A stretch of DNA of 64,000 bases from CAWABB01 sp963780165. GTDB taxonomy: Bacteria; Bacteroidota; Ignavibacteria; UBA10030; UBA6906. Shown in pieces: positions 52,173 to 59,411 of the stretch (within the stretch, counting starts at the first letter, position 1; the number at the start of each line of letters is the position of its first letter). The position numbers were made by a program, and so were the translations under genes. Location of the stretch: the NCBI GenBank assembly GCA_963780165.1, contig CAWABB010000001.1, positions 1,054,001 to 1,118,000 of the forward strand, given 5' to 3'. Below the pieces are notes generated by a model that saw nothing but the letters and a program-made list of their open reading frames with translations, had not been told where the DNA came from and did not search any database.

Positions 52173-54287
52173 ATGAGGGACAACGGCTCCACTTCCACCC
52201 GCACGAGGATGATCGCTCTCGTCGGAAACCCTAATTCCGGCAAGACGACCGTCTTCAACGCCCTGACAGGACTTCGCCAGAAGGTCGCGAATTACCCCGG
52301 CGTCACCGTCGAGCGGCACGAAGGCACAGTCCGCCTCGCTAACGGCGCCGACTGCCTCGTCCTCGACCTCCCCGGCTCGTACAGCCTCCGGGCCTCGTCA
52401 CCCGATGAAGCAATCGCCGTCGACGTCATGCTCGGCCGCGCGCCGCACACGCCGCCGCCCGACCTGATCGTCTGCGTCGTCGACGCCGGCAACCTTGAGC
52501 GCAACCTCTACTTCGTCAGCCAGATCATCGACCATCGCCTCCCCGTCGTCCTGGCCCTGAACATGGTTGATGTCGCCCGCGAACACGGGATCGTCGTCAA
52601 CACGCACAGGCTGGAGAAGGAGCTGGGCATCCCCGTCATCCCGATGGTCGCCACAACCGGTGTCGGGCTCGATGAGCTCCGCCGGGCGATAGCGGACACT
52701 CCGGCTCTCAGCCCGCGCGCGCGCGAGTGGACACTCCCCGAGCCGGTCCATCGCGAGCTGGAAGAGCTCACCGGAATGCTTGTCGGGAGCGGCAAGTTTT
52801 CGGAGGCCGCCGCCTTCAACGAGGCGATCGACCTGCTGACGTCTCATCCGTCGGCGCTCGAGCAGACGGACCGTTTCGATGCCGCGATCGTCGCCCACGT
52901 CCGCATCGACCATCAGAAGCTGGACTTCCTCGGGTTCGACCGCGAGTCCGTGGCGGCCACGGCACGCTATGCGTGGATCCGCCAGCTGGTGGCGCGCTCC
53001 ATCGACCGCGTGGCACATCCGGGCATCAGCCGCACCGACAGGCTTGACAGGATCCTGACGCACCGTGTGTGGGGGCTCGCGGTCTTTCTCCTCCTGATGG
53101 CGCTCATGTTCCAATCGATCTTCAGCTGGGCTACCGCCCCGATGGAGCTGATCGGCGAGGGGTTTGACGCTCTCGGACATGGGGTCTCCGGCCTGATTCC
53201 GCCCGGACCGCTCCACGACCTGATCATCAACGGGGCGATCGCGGGCGTCGCCGCCGTCGTGATGTTCCTCCCCCAGATCATGTTCCTCTTCTTCTTCCTC
53301 GCGCTGCTGGAAGACACGGGCTATATGGCCCGCGCGGCGTATGTGATGGACAGGCTGATGGGCCGGGTCGGCCTCCCCGGGAAGGCATTCATCCCGCTGC
53401 TGAGCTCGTTTGCCTGCGCGATCCCCGGCATTATGTCGGCCCGGACGATCGAGCGGGAGCGGGACCGCATCGCGACCATGCTCATCGCCCCCCTGATGAG
53501 CTGCAGCGCCCGGCTGCCTGTCTACACGCTGCTGATCGCCGCGTTCATCCCTTCGACCAGGATCCTGGGCATCCTTTCGCTGCCCGCCCTGACGATGTTC
53601 GGGCTCTACCTGTTCGGCATCGTGGTCGCGCTGACGATCGCGTGGGTGTTGAAGCGCACCCTGCTTCGCAGCCCCAAGACTGAGCTGCTCCTGGAGCTTC
53701 CTCCCTACAAGCTCCCCTCGCTGAAATCGATGCTGCTGACGATGTGGGAGCGCGCGGTCGTGTTCCTGAAGCAGGCGGGGACGATCATCCTGGGCGCTTC
53801 GATCATCATGTGGTTCCTGGCCAGCTATCCGAAGCTCGAGAACGCGACGCCGTCGCAGCAGATCGAGCACAGCTTCGCGGGACAGGCCGGCAAGTTCGTC
53901 GAACCCGTGATCGAGCCGCTGGGGTTCAACTGGAAGATCGGCATCGGCCTGATCAGCTCGCTGTTCCAGCGCGAGGTCTTTGTCAGCACCATGGGGACGA
54001 TCTACAACATCCAGGACGCCGAAGGAGGCGGCAGCGCCTCGCTCACGTCGCGCATGCGGGAGGACGTCGACCCCGTGACCGGGCGTCCGACGTTCACGCT
54101 TCCGATCGCGCTCGCCGTGCTGGTGTACTACGTCCTGGCGATGCAGTGCCTCTCGACGGTGGCGATCATGCGGCGGGAGACAAACGGCTGGAAATGGCCG
54201 GCCATCCAGTTCGCAACCATGACCGGACTCGCGTACGCGGCGGCATTCATCGTCTATCACGTGGGCACAGCGCTGGGAGGATCGTGA
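52173..54287 (+). CDS. feoB: Ferrous iron transporter FeoB
   Basis: 704 residues. N-terminal GTPase: G1 ALVGNPNSGKTTVFNALTG, G2 region NYPGVTVERHEG, G3 DLPGSYSL, G4 NMVD and a helical GDI-like domain (RELEELTGMLVGSGKFSEAAAF). The membrane part has Gate motifs (FLFFFLALLEDTGYMARAAYVMDRLMGRVGLPGKAFIPLLSSFACAIPGIMSARTIERERDRIATMLIAPLMSCSARLPVYTLLIAAFIP), including the conserved CAxPG and MxCxARLPVY cysteines. It has normal family length. It takes up Fe(II) across the inner membrane using GTP. It is in an operon with the Fur-type gene and feoA; the next gene overlaps its stop. Confidence 0.97.
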   Translation: MRDNGSTSTRTRMIALVGNPNSGKTTVFNALTGLRQKVANYPGVTVERHEGTVRLANGADCLVLDLPGSYSLRASSPDEAIAVDVMLGRAPHTPPPDLIVCVVDAGNLERNLYFVSQIIDHRLPVVLALNMVDVAREHGIVVNTHRLEKELGIPVIPMVATTGVGLDELRRAIADTPALSPRAREWTLPEPVHRELEELTGMLVGSGKFSEAAAFNEAIDLLTSHPSALEQTDRFDAAIVAHVRIDHQKLDFLGFDRESVAATARYAWIRQLVARSIDRVAHPGISRTDRLDRILTHRVWGLAVFLLLMALMFQSIFSWATAPMELIGEGFDALGHGVSGLIPPGPLHDLIINGAIAGVAAVVMFLPQIMFLFFFLALLEDTGYMARAAYVMDRLMGRVGLPGKAFIPLLSSFACAIPGIMSARTIERERDRIATMLIAPLMSCSARLPVYTLLIAAFIPSTRILGILSLPALTMFGLYLFGIVVALTIAWVLKRTLLRSPKTELLLELPPYKLPSLKSMLLTMWERAVVFLKQAGTIILGASIIMWFLASYPKLENATPSQQIEHSFAGQAGKFVEPVIEPLGFNWKIGIGLISSLFQREVFVSTMGTIYNIQDAEGGGSASLTSRMREDVDPVTGRPTFTLPIALAVLVYYVLAMQCLSTVAIMRRETNGWKWPAIQFATMTGLAYAAAFIVYHVGTALGGS

Positions 54288-54481
54288 TGCACTGGCAGGA
54301 GATCGCTGCGTTTGTGATCGTGGGCGTGACCACGGCACTGTTCGTGAAAGGGTTTTTGAGACGTTCCCCCTCATCGTGCGGGAGGGGTTGCACGTGTCCC
54401 TCTGCGGGCGCAAAGTCACGGCCGGACGGCGAGTCAGGAGGAGGCTATCACGAGGATTTCATCGACACCAACCGCACCTAA
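54287..54481 (+). CDS. Small Cys-rich FeoB-associated membrane protein
   Basis: 64 residues: MHWQEIAAFVIVGVTTALFVKGFLRR is one membrane helix, followed by SPSSCGRGCTCPSAGAKSRP, with three cysteines clustered right after the membrane, then a hydrophilic tail. The start codon overlaps the feoB stop (TGATG). This position and design match the FeoB-associated Cys-rich membrane proteins (FeoC-like in role, not in sequence). The cysteines may pass Fe(II) or bind a cluster at FeoB; that is inference. Confidence 0.8.
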   Translation: MHWQEIAAFVIVGVTTALFVKGFLRRSPSSCGRGCTCPSAGAKSRPDGESGGGYHEDFIDTNRT

Positions 54482-54663
54482 AACAAATACGGGAGCGCGC
54501 TCCTCCTCGCCAAAGGAGTAACTGGAGCAAGCTCCCGCTTCGATTCGGGCACCCGGATCGCGTGTGCGGCCGGACCGTCGTCTGGTTCAATATAGAGAAG
54601 GCGGTCCCTGTTGTCAAGAAACGCGTCCCGGGTGTCCAGAACCATCCGTTCGAGGACACTCCA
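54482..54663. other. Intergenic region with hairpin after the feo operon
   Basis: GGGAGC (about 54491) and GCTCCC (about 54530) bracket a hairpin 3' of the feo operon, without a T-run. CAATATAGAGAA near 54588 may be the -10 region of the porin-like gene. Confidence 0.4.
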
Positions 54664-55785
54664 ATGCGCCTGCATTGCCTTCTCACTGTGTGCCTGGCGG
54701 GAGCAGCGCTCCTGACCCCGTCAACCGCCCGACCCCAGAACTCTCCTACGACGCTCGGCGGGCATGGAGAGCTTCATTACAACGAGCCAGACGGATCGCG
54801 AAAAGGCAGGCTCGACTTCCACCGCTTCGTCCTTTCCGTGGAGCATGAGTTCAACGAGAAATTCTCGTTCGAGGCGGAAGTCGAGCTCGAACACACGCTC
54901 GTCGAAGCCGGAAATCCCGACGGCGGAACGCTGGCTCTCGAGGAGGCGTACATCGAGTACCGCTTCACCCCCGTGGCGGGGATCAAAGCAGGCATCCTCC
55001 TGGTTCCGGTGGGCATCATCAATCTCGACAACGAGCCGACCGTGTTTCACGGCGTAGAGCGGCCGAACGTGGACCGGGTGATCATCCCGACCACCTGGCG
55101 GGAATCGGGCATCGGCGTTTTCGGGACGATCACCGATGAAATCCGATACCAGGCATATGTGATGGCTGGCTTGAAGGCGGGAGGATTCAGCGCCGCGAAC
55201 GGGCTGCGCGGCGGGCGGCAGAGCGGCTTCGAAAGCGACCTCTCCGACCCGTCGTTCTCCGGTCGAATCGATGTGCTCCCGTCGCCGGGGCTCTCCCTGG
55301 GGGTCTCATTCTTTTCCGGCAATTCGACGGGCGGGGTCGACAGTCTAGGCGGGGGCACAGTCTCGCTCTGGTCGGCCGATGCCCGGTACACGACCGGCCG
55401 GGTCGAGCTGCGTGCGCTCGGGGCAATGGGGACAATCGGGGATGCCGACCTGATCAATGCAACATTCGGCAACTCAGTCGCGGACCGGATATATGGATAC
55501 TATGTCGAAGCAGCGTATGATATCCTGCCGCACCTGCTTGCCGACACGGGCCACCAGCTGTTCCTCTTCGGACGGTACGAACGGTACGACACCCAGTCCT
55601 CGGTCTCGGGGTTCGAGCCGCTCGCGCAGTATGACCGGACGGACATTGTCGCGGGAATCACATACCGGCCGGCCGGGGGCGTGGTCATCAAGGCCGACTA
55701 CTCCTGGTACCTTAACGGATACAACGCCGGAAGTCTGCCGAATTCGAGCATGCTCAATCTCGGCATCGGATATGTTCTTTTCTAG
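54664..55785 (+). CDS. Porin-like outer-membrane beta-barrel protein
   Basis: About 373 residues. Signal peptide RLHCLLTVCLAGAALLTPSTARPQ; GAGG 13 bases before the ATG. The mature protein is a run of barrel strands: GGHGELHYNEPDG, RLDFHRFVLSVEHEF, KFSFEAEVELEHTLVEAGNPDGGTLALEEAYIEYRFT, VAGIKAGILLVPVGIINLDNEP, ISLGVSFFSG-type repeats, RVELRALGAMGTIGDADL, HQLFLFGRYERYDTQ, DIVAGITYRPAGGVVIKADYSWYLNG, and a final strand ending GIGYVLF. This is typical of phosphate-selective-porin-like (OprP/O) proteins of Bacteroidetes. The substrate is unknown. It is on the same strand 180 bases after the feo operon and may be iron-linked by context only. Confidence 0.78.
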   Translation: MRLHCLLTVCLAGAALLTPSTARPQNSPTTLGGHGELHYNEPDGSRKGRLDFHRFVLSVEHEFNEKFSFEAEVELEHTLVEAGNPDGGTLALEEAYIEYRFTPVAGIKAGILLVPVGIINLDNEPTVFHGVERPNVDRVIIPTTWRESGIGVFGTITDEIRYQAYVMAGLKAGGFSAANGLRGGRQSGFESDLSDPSFSGRIDVLPSPGLSLGVSFFSGNSTGGVDSLGGGTVSLWSADARYTTGRVELRALGAMGTIGDADLINATFGNSVADRIYGYYVEAAYDILPHLLADTGHQLFLFGRYERYDTQSSVSGFEPLAQYDRTDIVAGITYRPAGGVVIKADYSWYLNGYNAGSLPNSSMLNLGIGYVLF

Positions 55786-56027
55786 GGCATGCCCGCTCTC
55801 GGAGTCGCAGGTCGAACTGCGCAGGATGGGCCCGCCTTCGACGTCCCGGCAGGAGTCGTTCCTGAGGCAACGTTTGTCCTCATCCTGCCCGAATTGCGCC
55901 TCCCGTCCGGCAGCCGCGCCAGGCCGCCGCACCGGTTGCCTTGACCCTCGGGAAAGAAGGCCGTATCTTATGTGTGAGGCTTGTTCATCTCCGCTAAGTC
56001 TGACCATCTGCACGAAAGCACACGATC

Positions 56028-56357
56028 ATGACGCCTGAATCCGGACCGACGCCCGTCACAACAGAAGCGCAAGTCATCGACGCACTCCGGGAATGTTACG
56101 ATCCCGAAATTCCGGTGAACCTCGTGGATCTCGGACTTATTTACGACGTGAAGATCATCGGCGACTGGATCGGCGTGAAGATGACGCTGACGACTCCGGG
56201 GTGCGGGATGAGCGGGATGATTTCGCAGGATGTGCGGAACCGGCTGATGCGGTTGCCTGGCGTGAAGGACGCGGACGTACGGATCGTGTGGGAGCCCGCA
56301 TGGTCGCCCGCCCGAATGGCGCCGGAGGCCCGTGCGCGGCTTGGTATCCCCGGGTGA
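56028..56357 (+). CDS. MIP18/SufT-family Fe-S assembly factor (DUF59)
   Basis: 109 residues: VIDALRECYDPEIPVNLVDLGLIYDVKIIGDWIGVKMTLTTPGCGMSGMISQDVRNRLMRLPGVKDADVRIVWEPAWSPARMAPEARARLG. The D-P-E-I-P-V-N-x-V-D-L-G-L-I-Y start and the TTPGCG Cys are the family signature. Such proteins help load Fe-S clusters onto targets. The C-terminal W-x-P-x-W-x-P-x-R-M pattern is that of PaaD/SufT-like members. It is preceded by a spacer of about 240 bases without a gene. It fits the surrounding iron theme. Confidence 0.92.
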   Translation: MTPESGPTPVTTEAQVIDALRECYDPEIPVNLVDLGLIYDVKIIGDWIGVKMTLTTPGCGMSGMISQDVRNRLMRLPGVKDADVRIVWEPAWSPARMAPEARARLGIPG

Positions 56358-56427
56358 GTGCCGTCCCCCCGCCGGCGGGGAGATGAGCACAGAAATCAAA
56401 CGTTCGATACCTGATATCGGTGTGCGG

Positions 56428-57525
56428 CTACACCGCAAACCGCACATACATCACATCCCCGTCCTTCACGACGTACTCCCTCCCCTCGATTCTCAGGAGC
56501 CCTCGCTCCCGAACGGCATGTTCCGTACCGCACCCGTTCAGATCGTCGAACCGCATGACTTCGGCCCTGATGAACCCCTTCTCGAAGTCGGAGTGAATCG
56601 TCCCCGCTGCCTCGGGCGCCCGTAAACCCGACCGCACCGTCCACGCCCGCACCTCCTTCGACCCCGCCGTGAAGAACGTGATCAGGTGGAGCAGCGCATA
56701 CCCCTCGTGAATCACTTTCGACAGGCCCGACTCCTCCATCCCCAGACCGCGGAGGAACTCCGCACGCTCGTCCACAGGCAGCTCCACCACTTCCGCCTCC
56801 ACCGCGGCACTGATGGTGACGACCAGCGCATCTTCGCGGGCAGCAACCTCGCGAACAACCTCCACATAGGCGTTCCCGCGCGAGACGTCCCGCTCGTTCA
56901 CGTTGCAGACGTACATGACGGGCTTTCGCGTAAGCAGGTGCAGGTCTCGCATGAGCGCGATCTCGTCGGACTCCTCAATCGTGAGGTAGCGCGCGAGCCT
57001 GCCCGTGCCGAGATGGTCCTTGATCCGCGCGAGCACGTCCGCTTCCGCGCGCGCCCTGTTGTCGCCCACTTTCCCTCGCTTCTGCGAGTCAGCCAGCCTG
57101 CGCTCCACCGTCTCGAGATCCTTGAGGGTCAGCTCCGTCTCGATGACTTCGATGTCGCGGCGGGGATCGACCGAGCCGTCCACGTGCACGACGTCAGGAT
57201 CGTCGAAGCACCGCACGACATGCGCGATCGCGTCGACGTTGCGGATGTGGGACAGGAACTGGTTCCCGAGCCCCTCGCCGGTGCTTGCGCCCTTGACCAG
57301 CCCCGCGATGTCGACGAACTCGATGGTGGTGGGGACGACCCTGGCCGGCCTGTAGATCCGCGCAAGGACATCCAGCCGCAGGTCAGGGACCGGCACGATG
57401 CCGACGTTCGGTTCGATGGTGCAGAAGGGGTAGTTGGACGCCTCGGCCCCTGCCGCAGTGATGGCATTGAAGAGGGTCGACTTCCCCACGTTGGGAAGTC
57501 CGACGATGCCGCAGTTGAATCCCAT
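56428..57525 (-). CDS. ychF: Redox-regulated ATPase/GTPase YchF
   Basis: 365 residues, full length. Obg-family P-loop with NIVGLPNVGKSTLFNAIT-type start (here GFNCGIVGLPNVGKSTLFNAITAAGAEASNYPFCTIEPNVGIVPVPD), DIAGLVKGASTGEGLGNQFLSHIRNVDAIAHVVRCF, coiled-coil ETELTLKDLETVERRL, and a TGS domain ending LNGCGTEHAVRERGLLRIEGREYVVKDGDVMYVRFAV. YchF binds ATP rather than GTP and associates with ribosomes. The 3' end is convergent with the Fe-S factor gene. Confidence 0.97.
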   Translation of the reverse strand: MGFNCGIVGLPNVGKSTLFNAITAAGAEASNYPFCTIEPNVGIVPVPDLRLDVLARIYRPARVVPTTIEFVDIAGLVKGASTGEGLGNQFLSHIRNVDAIAHVVRCFDDPDVVHVDGSVDPRRDIEVIETELTLKDLETVERRLADSQKRGKVGDNRARAEADVLARIKDHLGTGRLARYLTIEESDEIALMRDLHLLTRKPVMYVCNVNERDVSRGNAYVEVVREVAAREDALVVTISAAVEAEVVELPVDERAEFLRGLGMEESGLSKVIHEGYALLHLITFFTAGSKEVRAWTVRSGLRAPEAAGTIHSDFEKGFIRAEVMRFDDLNGCGTEHAVRERGLLRIEGREYVVKDGDVMYVRFAV

Positions 57526-57633
57526 GGTGTAAGTTCCGGACGGGGCAAAAAGAGCGGGTGCACTGGGAATCGGAGCCCCGAAGACAGCCTGCGACCGGGG
57601 CGCATCGGAAAGCGGAACCCTGGAGATGTGGCG

Positions 57634-59067
57634 CTACACGGCGTGCGTCGCGGCCAGCAGGCGTTTCAACTCGGCCGCGTCCTTGAAGTCGGGGTCGGCG
57701 TCCTTCCAGAACAGGAGCAGCCGCTCGCCGACTTCCTTCGTCATGGGAACGTTCCCCTGCTTGTGGTAGACCCGCGTCAGTGTCAGCAGGGCCTGCGGAG
57801 AGTTGGTATTGATGGACATCGCTTCGGCGCAGGCGTCCAGGGCGGGCTCGATCTCGCCCTGCTTGAGGTAGACTTCGGCCATTTCCCGGTACACGTACGT
57901 GCGGTTCAGTGCGCTCGTGTACTGCATCGCCTCCTTCAGCGCGGCGAGAGCCTCCTCCTGCCGGCCGCGGGCCGAGAGCACCCGCGCGCGGATCGCGTGG
58001 AAGTCAGCCATCGCAGGACTCTCCTGCAGGGACCGCGCCTTCATCTCCATGCGGTACCGCTCCACGACCTGATCCGCAGAGTCGAACTTGTCCTGCTTGA
58101 TCAAGGCGCTGATGAGACTGACGGCTCCAGGGCCCAGCGTCGTGTCGATGGCGAGCGCCTCAAGGCTCAACCGTTCCGCGTCCTTGTAGTTGCCTCTCGC
58201 CATTGCGAGGCTGGCCGCAGTGGCCAGGCGCTCCGCTTCGAGATCGCGCAACGGCGGCAGCAGCCCGTACGCGCGGTCGAACATCTTCTCCGCGTCGCGG
58301 AGGCGACCCTTCGCTGAATACACCTTGCCGATCATGCTGAAAGCATACCAGTAATCCGGCTTGAGCTCGAGCGACTTTTGATACTGCTCCAGAGCCTCGT
58401 CGTACCGGCCGAAGCGGAGCAGAAGGTCGGCATAGCTCGCCCGCGGGTCGGCGGCGTCGGGCGCCATCTCGATGTATCGGCGCATCGCGTCAAGCGCCTT
58501 CTCCTGCTCGCCGGCCGCGGAGTACGCGTAGCCGAGCGACATCACCGCGAGCGGATACGCGGTCTCTCCTTTTGAGGCCTTCGCATAGACGTTGATAGCG
58601 GCCTCGAGATTCTTGTCCATCTCGTAGAGCATGCCGCGCAAGACATACGCTTCGCCTTCGTCAGGATACAGCTCGATCAGGGAATCGGCCGCAGCGGCCG
58701 CGGGGGAGTACTGGTAGGAAACGAGGTGTGACCAGGCCGACACGAGGAGCCGCTCACGCTCGCCCGCGGCGGGTGCGAGCCGTGTGGCCCGGGCGCCGAA
58801 CGCCCTGGCCGCGGAGTCCTGGCCCATGCGGTAGGCGAGCATCGCCTTGCGTCCCCAGGCGAGCGCGAAGTTCGAATCGGCGGCGACCGCACGGTCGAGC
58901 GACTGCAACGCCTCCGCGTAGTAAAACATCTCCATCTGCTTCACGCCTTCGGAGTAGGCGTTGCGCGCTTCCTCCGACGTCGTCGTGAAGCGGCTCTCCT
59001 GCGAGCACCCGGCCGCAAGGACTATAGCCGCCACCAGCGGCCAGGCCGGGAATCGAAACCTTATCAT
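57634..59067 (-). CDS. TPR-repeat lipoprotein
   Basis: 477 residues. Lipoprotein signal (PAWPLVAAIVLAAGC) followed by about eleven TPR motifs: AYSEGVKQMEMFYYAEALQSLDRAVAADSNFALAWGRKAMLAYRMGQ, EAYVLRGMLYEMDKNLEAAINVYAKA, LRFGRYDEALEQYQKSLELKPDYWYAFSMIGKVYSAKGRLRDAEKMFDRAYGL, MAEVYLKQGEIEPALDACAEAMSINTNSPQALLTLTRVYHKQG. No enzyme domain. A scaffold for a multiprotein assembly at the periplasmic face is likely; the partner is unknown. The start overlaps by four bases (ATGA) the end of the HisKA-only gene just upstream, so the two are co-translated. Confidence 0.85.
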   Translation of the reverse strand: MIRFRFPAWPLVAAIVLAAGCSQESRFTTTSEEARNAYSEGVKQMEMFYYAEALQSLDRAVAADSNFALAWGRKAMLAYRMGQDSAARAFGARATRLAPAAGERERLLVSAWSHLVSYQYSPAAAAADSLIELYPDEGEAYVLRGMLYEMDKNLEAAINVYAKASKGETAYPLAVMSLGYAYSAAGEQEKALDAMRRYIEMAPDAADPRASYADLLLRFGRYDEALEQYQKSLELKPDYWYAFSMIGKVYSAKGRLRDAEKMFDRAYGLLPPLRDLEAERLATAASLAMARGNYKDAERLSLEALAIDTTLGPGAVSLISALIKQDKFDSADQVVERYRMEMKARSLQESPAMADFHAIRARVLSARGRQEEALAALKEAMQYTSALNRTYVYREMAEVYLKQGEIEPALDACAEAMSINTNSPQALLTLTRVYHKQGNVPMTKEVGERLLLFWKDADPDFKDAAELKRLLAATHAV

Positions 59068-59339
59068 CCTGCTAGTGTCCCCCCGGAAGTGCCTGACCCG
59101 CCGCCGGATTCGGCTAGAGCCCGAAGCTTCCGCAACCCATCTTCAACGCGCCCGACAGTATCCCCGATAATCTTGTAGTACTGCTCGCGCTTCTCATTGT
59201 CGGGGTGCGCCGTCTGTAAGTAGTAGGCCGCCATCCGCAACACGCCGAGCGGGTTGCTGATGTCGTGCGCGATATCGCGGATCCCCGTCCGCAATCTGTC
59301 GATTTCGGTCTGGTGATCCGCTGTCTGATCCTGGCTCAT
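59064..59339 (-). CDS. Small HisKA-like phosphotransfer-domain protein without ATPase
   Basis: 91 residues: QTEIDRLRTGIRDIAHDISNPLGVLRMAAYYLQTAHPDNEKREQYYKIIGDTVGRVEDGLRKLRALAE. The H-D-I-S-N-P-L-x-V-L-R is the H-box of histidine kinase dimerisation domains, yet no HATPase domain follows. The protein ends in a GGGSGTSGGT-rich tail. It could be a phosphotransfer partner (Spo0B-like in layout) or a decoy dimer for the large hybrid kinase next upstream. It has a short promoter region (AAAAAATATATCC) and overlaps the TPR gene. The phosphorylation idea is inference. Confidence 0.7.
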   Translation of the reverse strand: MSQDQTADHQTEIDRLRTGIRDIAHDISNPLGVLRMAAYYLQTAHPDNEKREQYYKIIGDTVGRVEDGLRKLRALAESGGGSGTSGGTLAG

Positions 59340-59411
59340 GGCGTTGGTCCTGTACGGCAGTGACAGATAAAAAATATATCCATTTCTGCCACCCCTGTCA
59401 AGGAACCACGC

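Noticed and set aside
52398..54419. Minus-strand open frame of about 673 codons
   Set aside because: It is the antisense shadow of feoB, with an Arg/His/Asp-rich composition.
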